Assembly (NCBI GenBank): GCA_013368315.1
Contig: JAACJM010000159.1
Span: forward strand, 1-64,000
Reading direction: 5' to 3'
DNA from: Tetrapyrgos nigripes
Taxonomy: Eukaryota; Basidiomycota; Agaricomycetes; Agaricales; Campanellaceae
Length of the DNA: 64,000 nucleotides
Shown: piece by piece, positions 55,125 to 64,000 of the stretch
Numbering within the stretch: position 1 is the stretch's first letter
Layout: each line of letters begins with the position of its first letter
Program-made: the position numbers and the translations under genes
Notes under the pieces: generated by a model
Database searches by the model: none
What the model was told of the DNA's origin: nothing
Seen by the model: the letters and a program-made list of their open reading frames with translations, nothing else

Positions 55125-55997
55125 AATGATAGAATTAGATTGTTTTGGAGTTGACCAGCAGTGTTCAATTATATGATAACTCACCTTGACTGGGAGCTTC
55201 GCAATAGATTGCAAGAATTGCTTCCGGGTATAAAGCTGTATGTTGGTATGTGTAAGAAATGCCAACTATTTGGTAATCATACATTAGTATGGAAGTGAAG
55301 CAGAAGGAAAACACATACATAGAGATTTAAAGGTCCCAACTCCATGTCTAGACCATGTGCAGTTGCACTGATTGCCTCTGGGCCTCGCAGTGAGAGTGTA
55401 GAGATAGGCGGTGGAACAGGGTTTCTACGCGTAACACGGAACACCTCGGGCCACAAAGGGGTCTGTGCACCATTGGTTCCACGTTTGTAGCGACAATGTG
55501 GACCCAATCGCGTTACCAGACCAAGCTTGACAGCAGAACAGGAGCCGCCGGGAGCTTTCTTGCACTCAGAGGCAGTTGGGTCCGCATGGATACCAAGAAT
55601 AGGTCCAAGATTTTTATCCTGAATGGCGGATCGGATTTGTAGTGCCATACAAGTGCCTTCTCGCTGTTCAGGCATGGTTGAAGATGAGAGTATCAGTAAA
55701 CGAACAACGCTGCAACGTGACTCGTGACTTCCTATGGTCACATGACTGGTAGAAGCGTGTATAGAAGTGGTTGAGTGCGCGGTGAAAACTACTAAATTTG
55801 GCTTACCTTACTAGATTAAGCTAGCTATATACATGAATGTGGGTGTCGACTTTGAATAAATACGGGTATCAACCTTTGAATAAAATACGGGTGTCAACTT
55901 TGAATGAAATAATCTGGGTGTCAACCTTTGAATTTCTACAGGTCAATTGTGAATTTCTACGGGCTGAATAAAAGTGCACTTTGACCAGCATAGAATA

Positions 55998-58052
55998 GAA
56001 CCAACCGAACAGACAGAACCATAACCATTTAACGATAAATGAAGTCATGACCTGCTCCTCCCCATTCCTCCTTACTTAAGATAAGGGAATTAAGACCCTT
56101 GCACCTCCCGTGCTTTCGACACGATCAACGTTTTTGACTTCGCCGTTGCAGAGACCTAACAATTCCTCAGAGAAGGTCGAGATACCCTGGCCGGAGGACT
56201 GCAATTCTGAACGTTTCAAGTTTGTAAAACATTCGGAAAAAGGACGAGAGGGACATAGTAAGCAGCCACAGACAACTATGTTGAAAAGAGAGGATCAACA
56301 ACGATCATCTCCATATGCCCCAAACTAGCTTTTGCGGCTTGTTTTTGTTCTTTCCACTCTATAATATCACCTGAAGTCATTTAGGTCAGAACGAACTGCG
56401 AGAAGTGAAACTGACCAAGAGCAAAAATATGCGGGAACTAGGCAGGTTGGAGTGTAGGGAGGGTCTTAATTGCACTAGAGGGGGTGAGTTTTGACCTGTA
56501 TACGCAAATCTAGATGAAGTAAGGCTTCAACTTTTGACACGGAAATAACGAACAAAGCACAGAGTGTAGAGTAGCCAAGTAAACGTACCACTAAGTCAGC
56601 TTTAACGTCCTTCCCTCCATTTGTCGTATACGTCTGAGTCTGGACCTCACCTCCGGCATAACTTCTGCAACTGAACACTTACTGCATAGGCTGGAATTTT
56701 GAATAAGAGGTCAGAATGTCCTTGTGTTAAGGAAATGAGAAACTAGACAGAAATTTACATTGTGGCTCATACAAGATTGTTGGAAAGCGAAGGTTGTGCT
56801 CAGAATGCAGATGTATCACGTGACTTGCACCAAAGTTGTGTGTGCTCTTCGGCCACTAGATCTTCACAGCAATTCAATTTTTTGGATCATGAACCATTAG
56901 GACAGTTAGTGTTGAAACATTGCCTGGACCAAATCCACGCCAAACAGCATTCGACGGGATCTGACCACCTTGCTACGGCTTCCATAGCAAAAGGGTCTTC
57001 CAATGCAGCCACGTCATCCCAGACCACGGAACACACACCAGAACCACCATGCAACAATCGAGGAGCCGCAGGGCATGAGATGCATGGGGAAGAAAAGCCA
57101 GCGTTATTCACTTTGACACTGAAACCCAAATTTTCAACCATCTCGACCTGCTGCGATAGCCTACCCTCATCTCCGCACAGTCTGACGAAAGAACACTGGT
57201 CGTCGAAATCGTTGGAATATAAGGAAACCCAAGCGGAGCATGAGAAGAAGGTTGCCTGTATTGTCGAATCTTGCAGCACCAACAAACGATAAATGTTCTT
57301 TCGACCTCCTTCTACGCTGTGGATCACAAGAGTTTTTTTAAGTATGCTCCGAGATTTACCAAGCCAGACAGCTTCGCAAGAGGCAGTAAGATGGATAGGG
57401 GCTTCGCTTCTACTGAACCGATAACTACACAGGTATGAGCTCCGACGCAAGCACATAGAAGATAATAGAAGCACTGACCCTCTTGGCGTAAAGAAATTGA
57501 CCCAACGAGGAATATGGATGGAGGGGACAATGATCTCGATAGTGTCGATCCACACAGGAGATTCATGCATACCTGCCACCACCGCGGCTGTACCGGAAAT
57601 GACGCCCTGTGTGCTACGCATCAATGCTGCAACAGTGTCAATGTCCTCATCAAGGAGTGTTCATCAGTCCTCTCTCAACCAGAACGCTCATGGAGTTGGC
57701 ACATAGCCGGAGAATTCAACATGAGGGCGGCCATAGTTCCAAAACACGACAGTATTAAGTTCATTTGAATACCATAAGGTACTCCTAACAAAACCCCATT
57801 TCTTAGACAATCATAGGAGGGGAACTGCCCAAGCATATAAATATAGGAGTATGAGGACCAACGTCATCACAGAATCAGGACCATATAGGTAGATGTAGAC
57901 CAGAACAATTGCCAATCAGTCCTCCAGAATCCAAAACTGACACAATAGAATCACATAGAACTTGCTATAGAATCAGGACTAGACGATACAGATACACAAC
58001 GCCATTTGGAAGTTGATGTGAAAGTCAATGAAACAAAGCGTGAATTTTTTTT
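55998..58052. other. Interval with two overlapping uncertain ORFs on opposite strands
   Basis: A plus ORF 56762-57292 (176 codons, Ser/Thr/His/Cys-rich) and a minus ORF 56887-57624 (245 codons, with VWIDTIEIIVPSIHIPRWVN and FFSCSAWVSLYSNDFDDQCS) overlap. They cannot both be ordinary genes. Neither has a recognised domain, clear introns or a family match, so I do not call either as a gene. Downstream to 58052 nothing further was seen. Confidence 0.35.
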
Positions 58053-58448
58053 TGGACACGGAAAGGTTACTCAAGACGCGTGTTCAAAGATGCGTGTTCA
58101 ATGACCGTGTCATGCTATCACCAGACTGGACACATGAACAAGCTGCACGGAAACTCAACTTGGATGAGATTGGAATGAAGCGCGGAAAAAACCGGGGCAC
58201 AAATGCAACATAGCCACACGCGGAAAAGGAGTGTATAAAACTCAGCCTCATGGACGCGGAAAGGTTACTCAAGACGCGTGTTCAAAGACACGTGTTCAAT
58301 GACCGTGTCATGCTATCACCAGACTGGACACATGAACAAGCTGCACGGAAACTCAACTCGGATGAGATTGGAATGAAGCACGGAAAAAACCGGGGCACAA
58401 ATGCAACATAGCCACATGCGGAAAAGGAGTGTATAAAACTCAGCCTCA
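58053..58448. repeat. 198-bp tandem duplication with TATA-like ends
   Basis: TGGACACGGAAAGGTTACTC at 58053-58250 recurs as TGGACGCGGAAAGG at 58251-58448 with few differences. Each unit ends GTGTATAAAACTCAGCCTCA, so the TATAAA box is duplicated. It lies just beyond the 3' end of the minus gene at 58459. It could be a duplicated promoter-like end of a mobile element. Confidence 0.85.
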
Positions 58449-58458
58449 TTCTTCGGCC

Positions 58459-60397
58459 TCATAATGGAGGATCAATACTGGCTTTCTCGCTGTAGGATAC
58501 ACAGCATCAGTAAACTGTACATTGAGAATAGCAAAAACTCACTGAGCTCTTGAATACATTCGCTTCCGGATATTTGTGACAACCCTTTCGTTCAGTTCTT
58601 GCCATTGATGGAGCTCTTTAAGGAAACTGGCATGTATTGACTTGGTACCTGTCTCGGTGAATGGACCTGCTTTGACGTAGACACCAGTAGACCACTGCTG
58701 CGTAATATGGGTTATCTAGAATGAAAGGTCATTAGCGAGTCTTGCTAGCCTTCAAAGAAGAGAAATACATATACCTGTGTCATGAACAATGTGAGAGTTT
58801 CTATAGAAACAGGATTAAAAAATCGAGCGAAGACAATTCCACGCGAGTCTTGGCCTTTTGTAAAACATACAAGTCGGAGAATTAACTGAAAGATGTGATT
58901 CTCGCCAAAACCAGTACGATTGGCAGTGTCCTGATGCCAATCCCTTAATGCGGAATTGATGATTCAATGAAGGACAAGCACTCACTTTGAAAGCAAAAGT
59001 CATATTGTCAGACAGCCCCTCATATAGTGCAAGTGTTTTCTTCTTGGCCTTCTTGCTGGTAGAGTCCTTCTTGAAGCCGAAGGTAGACATCAAAGCTTCC
59101 TCAACATATTTGAGCATGTCACCGTGGATGCGACTACCGCAGCTACGTATCTGAGGATGGCAGTAAGCACACTGTGCTTCACTATAGCAATGACTTACCA
59201 GTGTCTCAACCCTTGTATCAAGTTGATACTTTTTCCTGGCAACCCTACACGCGTCCTTAAAACCCTTTCTAGCCCACCCGATCCTGGTTGCACGCTCTGG
59301 AAACCCTTGAACCCCTAGAATCTTGCTCTCATAATAAGCACAAGCACGCAGAATGATGGCGTTGCCATCAGAGTCATAGTCTTCAGCTTTAGCTCTACCA
59401 CCAGGCTTGTACGTGGGATCGAAGGAGAGGAAAGGAATGTTGTTGGAATTGGAAATGATGTCGGCAGCAGATCCAGCCGATGTTGATGTGACCGTTAATG
59501 TTGCCATTGACGACAGCTGAGAATGCCCAGTAGAGTTTTTTTCCTGATCAGAAGAGTTATAGGTGAAAAGGGATGCTTACCGGAGTGTTTTGTACTGATG
59601 CAGACGCATTAATAGCTGTAGGAGTTGAGTCTGCCCAGCTGTCCTGCTGAGGAACGGTCACACTTGAGCCCTCTGGGTCAGAGTCATCATGCACCGGAGT
59701 GGACATGTATGCATTGCGAGGTGTTTTCGGAGGTGCCTTTGGTGCTTGCTTACGGCAGAGTCGCACCAAATCAAGGTGAGGCGGGGCAGGAGTTGTCATA
59801 GTAGGCAATGGGGTGAACTGATCAAGCGTTAAAAGGGTACCTCCATATATAGAACGGCGCGAGACGTACTGCAGAAACAGGTGCGAACTGGATTGTCATC
59901 TTCACTCTCGACATCAAGTTCGTCATCAAGTTGCATGGTATCATTGGTGTCATCGTCATCATTGTTGTAGCCATCGGCTTCTTCCTCATCCTCTTGAAGA
60001 CGTTGATGAGCAGCAGCTAGATAAGTTACGAGCGTAAGTGAGCGGGTATGGGCACAGTATTTAATTGATACCTACCAGTGTTCTGCTGAGCTATTTGTCT
60101 CCTTAATGCTTTCGCTTGTTTTTCCAACAGGGCCAGCTGTGAGGCACGATCATTACAATCCTCTTTACCTGTAGTCATTTCATTAGAAGATACTTGAAGA
60201 AATATGGGAAACAGCTCACCTCGTGTCTGGGCACCTGTACTGGTCCTGGCCTTTTTGTTGCCAGATGGATTTGATGCTCTGGAGCGAAGCGTACGTTTGG
60301 TGACTTGGACTTCGTACTCTTCGGAGCCTAAACCATCTTCATCACCACTGTCCAAGGCAGCAGTAGTGCTTTTGCTCTTTCCTCCTACTGGGGCCAT
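58459..60397 (-). CDS. DUF6532-like protein, divergent partner of the Plavaka transposase
   Basis: The start at 60397 (MAPVGGKSKS) and stop at 58459-58461 are joined by nine exons (60220-60397, 60076-60168, about 59870-60016, 59581-59817, 59199-59543, 58986-59150, 58775-58930, 58543-58715, 58459-58489). The third junction is uncertain and one intron is only 37 nt. The N-terminal third is disordered, with a basic KRTLRSR patch and an acidic DGYNNDDDDTND stretch. The C-terminal part (ARKKYQLDTRVETL, RIHGDMLKYVEEALMSTFGF, HIFQLILRLVCFTKGQDSRG, VFARFFNPVSIETLTLFMTQ, WSTGVYVKAGPF, FLKELHQWQ) resembles the fungal DUF6532 domain, whose function is unknown. The gene is head-to-head with the transposase, 162 bp apart. 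It may belong to the transposon or be a host gene next to it. Confidence 0.6.
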
Positions 60398-60559
60398 GGA
60401 TGGGAAAGGGTAAGAGAGAGATGGACAGTAAAGGGTAAGAGAGAGGAAGACGTGTCAGCAATAATAGGCCCCTGGTAACTGCCCCTGGTAAGCTAAAAAG
60501 CTAAAATTTTTCAAAATTTCGGCTAATCATTTTTGTGCTCTCAAACTTTCCACTCACCT
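60398..60559. promoter_or_regulatory. Bidirectional promoter region between DUF6532-like gene and transposase
   Basis: Only 162 bp separate the two start codons. The region holds a tandem pair (GGTAAGAGAGAGATGGACAG and GGTAAGAGAGAGG), a duplicated CCCCTGGTAA, and an AAAATTTTTCAAAATTT stretch. No clear TATA box faces either way. Shared regulation is inferred from the spacing alone. Confidence 0.4.
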
Positions 60560-63500
60560 ATGGCAGTTCTGTGTCCCTACTGTCATTCCACTTCCGAGTC
60601 CCAGAAGGCATTACGTTCACACATCACACAGACAGAGTTTTGTTGTCGCAAGGATGAACAAAGCTTCACCGAATCTGAGTCCGACATTGACCAGGAAGAG
60701 ACAAATCCCGACAACTCCGATCCTGACAACTCCGATGTCGAGCCATCGACCAGCTTCAGCCCATCTTTTCAAGAGCCAGGCTTGGTCGATATGGACCTAG
60801 ACAAACGCCTTGCTACAACTTCCTCTCCCTCATCCCGAAAAAGAGCCAATGTTGAAGATGTCGAAGATGATACCACTAATGATCTGAAGTCTGTGTACCA
60901 AGGCGACAGATATGTGTACTGCATGCAGTTTCCTGGGGTGGCCGGGATGCCTCTGGAGGATAAACCAGTTCCTACCACTTTCGAGAGAATTCGGCAGTCT
61001 CAAATGGCAGCCAATAAGGAACCTTGGACTCCTTTCCAGTCGGAAAAGGAATGGGAGCTGGTGAGGTGGTTGATGAACTCCGGTGTCAGTCAAAACAAGA
61101 TAGATGAGTTTTGTAAGCTGGAAACGGTATGGTGTATAGCAAATTGGTGATAATACAGCACTTAACCTAGGTCTCTAGATACGCAATGATGTCAGAACTT
61201 CTTTTCACAACAGCCGGGCCCTTCTCCAACTCGTCAACTCTCTTGAAAGAGGACCAGCCTTCATGTGTACCCCTATGCGTGTCCAAGGAGACTTGATTGA
61301 TGCCAAGGGAAAACAGCGAGAGGAGATTCTGGAAATATGGCACAGGGATCTGGTAGATGTGGTGAAGGAGCTGATGGGTAATGCTGAGTTCAGGGATCAT
61401 CAGCGGTATGCGCCCGTCCACCATTTCAAGAACGAGGACATGACAAACCACGAATATAGTGAAATGTGGACATGTGATTGGTGGTGGGATACACAGGTCA
61501 GCATTTACAGGCTCACTCATAGCGATTCGAGAATGCTCACCTCAATTGCTCTCAGAAAAAACTTCCTAACGAGCTCGGTACTATTGCCCCATGCATAATC
61601 GCCTCTGACCAAACCCAGCTCTCGACGTTTAGTGGTGACAAGAAAGCTTGGCCTGTGTATCTGAGCATAGGAAATATCGAAAAAAATATCAGACGCAAAC
61701 CTTCTTCACATGCATTCCTACTCCTAGGGTATATCCCAGTCTCCAAACTTGAGTGTTTCTCCCCCAAATGCCGCTCTGACATGGCACACCAGCTCTTCCA
61801 TGATTGCATGAAGACCATACTGATGCCACTGGAGGAAGCAGGTCAGAAAGGAGTGAGGATGCTGTGTGCAGATGGCTATGAACGTCTGGTGTATTTGTTG
61901 CTGGCTGCATACATCGCAGACTACCCGGAGCAGTGTCTAATTTGTTGCTGCAAGGAAAATTCCTGCCCCAGGTGCACCGTCAATCCAAAGGAACGAGGCG
62001 AGACAGGTTATAACGTACCTCGCTATCCTACCGTGACACTGGCAACTCTGCTGTCACAGTCGCAGGGAGAGAAGCCTGCAGAGTTCCAGAATCAGAATCT
62101 TCGCCCCGTCAATCCATTTTGGCGGGACTTACCTCATTGCAACATCTTCGAGTGCATGACCCCGGACCTACTGCACCAGTTGCACAAAGGAGTTTTTGGA
62201 GACCACGTTGCTAAATGGGCGCAAATTGCTATAGGGGAGAAGAAGTTAGCAGAGAAGGAGGTTGACAACAGATTCCACACCATGACCTCTCATCCTACCC
62301 TACGACATTTCTCAAAAGGCACATCATCCGTAACGCAGTGGACTGGGAATGAATATCGGGTGATGTCTAAGGTCTACCCGGGGCTCCTAGCGGGTGCCGT
62401 AGACACTAACGTTTTGGAAGCAGTACGAGCTCTTGAGGACTTCATGTATTATGCACATTTTGAGGTGCATTCTGACGAGTCTTTGGAAGCTATGGATGCT
62501 GCCTGGGTGATGTTTCACGAGAGAAAGGAGATCTTCCAGAACTGGGGATCAGAAACCATTTCAACATCAGCAAAATACACAACATTTCTCATTACGTGGA
62601 AAGCATACGTTCTAGGGGAACCAACGATGGCTTCAACTCGGAATCGTCTGAGCGTCTTCACATAGACCTCGCCAAACTAGCATACAGGACATCCAACAAA
62701 TGTAACTTCCAACCCCAAATGACAAAATGGCTTGCAAGACAAGAGGCGATTCATATTAAGGACCAATTTATGGGATGGGTTATGCTGTGGTATAGAGCAA
62801 AGGTTGAAGAGGAGTGGGTGGTAGGGAAAGAAGATAATGGGGATGTCGACAGCAGCGTTGACGTTGCTGACAGTGACGGCGATGTTGATGGTGATGGTGA
62901 TGCAGCTTCGGAATTAGGTCCGAATTCTGAATTTGTCAGCTTCAAGTTTGCCAAAAAGCCTTCCCTTTCCGCAGCTACAGTCGACCAGATTGAAGGAGAC
63001 TTTCACTGTGGTGAATACTTCTTCAATTGGTACTTGCCTAGGTTTCTCGACTCTCAAAATATACCCACCGATGCGCTGCAAAATCGTTCAGAACTTCGTT
63101 TCCCAGTATGGAAAAAGCTTGTGTTATCCCTTCCTTCTATTGCAGAAGCTGAGAACGAGAAGACTTCCAATATTGTGTATGCCACAACTCAGGTACCCGG
63201 CTCTATTACAGCAAAAGGAGTGAAGCCACCCACCCCTGCTAAAACAAGTACAGTGCTTATACACACTCGGAGTCCAGGTAGGGGTCAAGGGCCTTTAAGC
63301 GGTGCATGAGAGTTCCCAACGACAGTTTGGCACTTCCTTATTCTTTTTGAATTTTTCTGTTCTGTGTATATATGGCTTTAGGTCTTCAAGTAGCTCGAGT
63401 CAGACTTCTATTCAAGCTACCACCTGAAATCACGCGTTCCTCACCCATGTTAGCTTTTGTGGACTGGTTTAAACCTTTTCATAAATATCACAAAGCTCTT

Positions 63501-63809
63501 GGGATGTACGAACTTGCTTATGCCAAACGCCAGCATGAACAACACTCCGAAATTGTGTTTGCTAGGTCTATTCAACAAACATGCCATCTCATTCCTGAGT
63601 TTGGTGAGAGTACATCCAATTTCACCTGGACCTCGGCTGAGGCTCTGGATCGATGCTCTACTTTTTTCCTGAACCCCTATCTTAGACATAGGGATTTCCT
63701 TCTCCTACGATTTTATCCTTACCTTCACGAAAAGGCCGAGCTTGCTGGGCAGAGAGCACAAGCTGATACTGAGGATGTACGCCGAAAGAAAAAGCGTACG
63801 AAACGATAG
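60560..63809 (+). pseudogene. Plavaka-type (CACTA superfamily) transposase with one frameshift
   Basis: Exons are 60560-61126, 61179-61496, 61556-63277 and 63382-63809. An N-terminal Cys/His finger (LCPYCHSTSESQKALRSHI, then CC) is followed by an acidic region. The conserved Plavaka core is PWTPFQSEKEWELVRWLMNS, EMWTCDWWWDTQ, IIASDQTQLSTFSGDKKAWP with VYLSIGNIEKNIRRKPSS, LLGYIPVSKL, HQLFHDCMKTI, GVRMLCADGYER, AAYIADYPEQCLICCCKENS, and TPDLLHQLHKGVFGDHVAKW. The C-terminal part is MLAFVDWFKPF, TCHLIPEFGES and NPYLRHRDF with a basic tail. One base appears lost near 62547 (between FQNWG and HFNISKIHN), so the protein is cut unless this is a sequence error. Everything else is open. The enzyme would cut and paste elements with CACTA-like ends; the CACTG MITE at 10560 is a possible substrate type. 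Confidence 0.85.
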
Positions 63810-64000
63810 TAAGTACTATACTGTCTGTAATCATATGTAGACGAGAAATGGAGGTTGGAGACTTACATTCATCACATTCGAAAAAATCTTTAGGAGTGCT
63901 TTATCTGAGTGTCAACTATTTAAGTAGTAGGTGTTATAACGGAGACTATCTAATACTCCCTATTGTCTAGCCATAACTACAGATACTATGGTGCTCTACC
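63810..64000. other. 3' flank of the transposase to window end
   Basis: No gene was found. The right terminal inverted repeat of the Plavaka element was not found here, so it probably lies beyond the window. Confidence 0.3.

Larger units (their letters stand above)
53874..55991. mobile_element. Long-TIR DNA element, 2.1 kb, with 6-bp flanking repeat GAATAG
   Basis: The ends TATGCTG(TC or GT)CAAAGTGCACTTTTATT at 53874 and, reversed, at 55991 are followed inward by arrays of CCCGTAGAAATTC units. Together they form inverted terminal regions of about 150 bp. GAATAG lies outside both ends (53868-53873 and 55992-55997). The interior has a 180-bp satellite (54271-55124) and a minus ORF at 55277-55741 (HESRCSVVRLLILSSSTMPE start) without a recognised domain. 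No transposase is seen, so it is non-autonomous. Long TIRs with subterminal repeats recall Mutator-like elements, but a 6-bp duplication is unusual for them. A TA duplication with ends starting TGCTG is an alternative reading. Confidence 0.7.

Noticed and set aside
55277..55741. Minus ORF of 154 codons in the TIR element as a transposase
   Set aside because: It is too short and shows no DDE/D, zinc-finger or helicase motif. It is noted only as an unknown ORF.
56887..57624. Minus ORF of 245 codons
   Set aside because: It overlaps a 176-codon plus ORF, has no recognised motif and no introns in a genome where nearly every gene has many. Left uncertain.
58931..58985. Apparent one-base frameshift in the DUF6532-like gene
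   Set aside because: Using the acceptor GGCATCAG instead of CGCATTAAG gives a 55-nt intron and keeps the frame, so no frameshift is needed.

Overview
The window looks like a transposon-rich stretch of a basidiomycete genome, most likely an agaricomycete mushroom. Supporting signs are many 50-60 nt introns, an aryl-alcohol-oxidase-type GMC gene with 11 exons, a Plavaka-type (CACTA superfamily) transposase, a Helitron encoding a giant Rep/helicase protein with a DUF6570-like N-terminal part, and chromodomain Ty3 retroelements. No rRNA, tRNA, CRISPR or prokaryotic feature was seen. All calls come from reading the sequence; no database search was possible.

Layout. 1-1745 is the 3' end of a Ty3 chromovirus (chromodomain, small Trp-rich ORF, 3' LTR) that appears to sit in the tail of a small unknown minus-strand gene. 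1746-12800 is a CpG-poor, decayed stretch with an esterase exon relic, two foldback elements, and the spliced-looking ruins of an OPT oligopeptide transporter. 12850-17000 holds diverged direct duplications and no gene. 17102-19873 is the one clear, apparently intact metabolic gene, a secreted GMC flavoenzyme. 20470-24394 contains Helitron-derived fragments, one split by a 526-bp TA-flanked element.

25455-33667 is a complete Ty3 element with LTRs at both ends and a matching 5-bp target duplication (CATAA). Its 3' LTR carries a 601-bp TA-flanked MITE. The reading frame is broken almost only by TGA codons, as expected if CGA codons decayed through CpG methylation. It has an extra ORF before gag and another between pol and the 3' LTR. 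34548-35039 encodes a bZIP-like protein. 35686-43590 (minus) is one uninterrupted ORF of about 2,634 codons encoding a Helitron protein: HUH Rep, two-Tyr motif, PIF1-type helicase, and a C-terminal Cys/His protease-like domain.

46978-53283 holds three intron-rich genes of unknown function (one minus, two plus). The minus gene has a tandem array of duplicated phase-2 mini-exons encoding Lys-rich repeats. 53874-55991 is a 2.1-kb long-TIR element with a 6-bp direct flanking repeat, subterminal repeats and an internal 180-bp satellite. 58459-63809 is a divergent pair, a DUF6532-like gene (minus) and a Plavaka transposase (plus) with one frameshift, sharing a promoter region of about 160 bp.

The strongest candidates for something undescribed are the protease-tailed Helitron protein, the three-gene unknown cluster with exon amplification, the satellite-bearing TIR element, and the Ty3 accessory ORFs.
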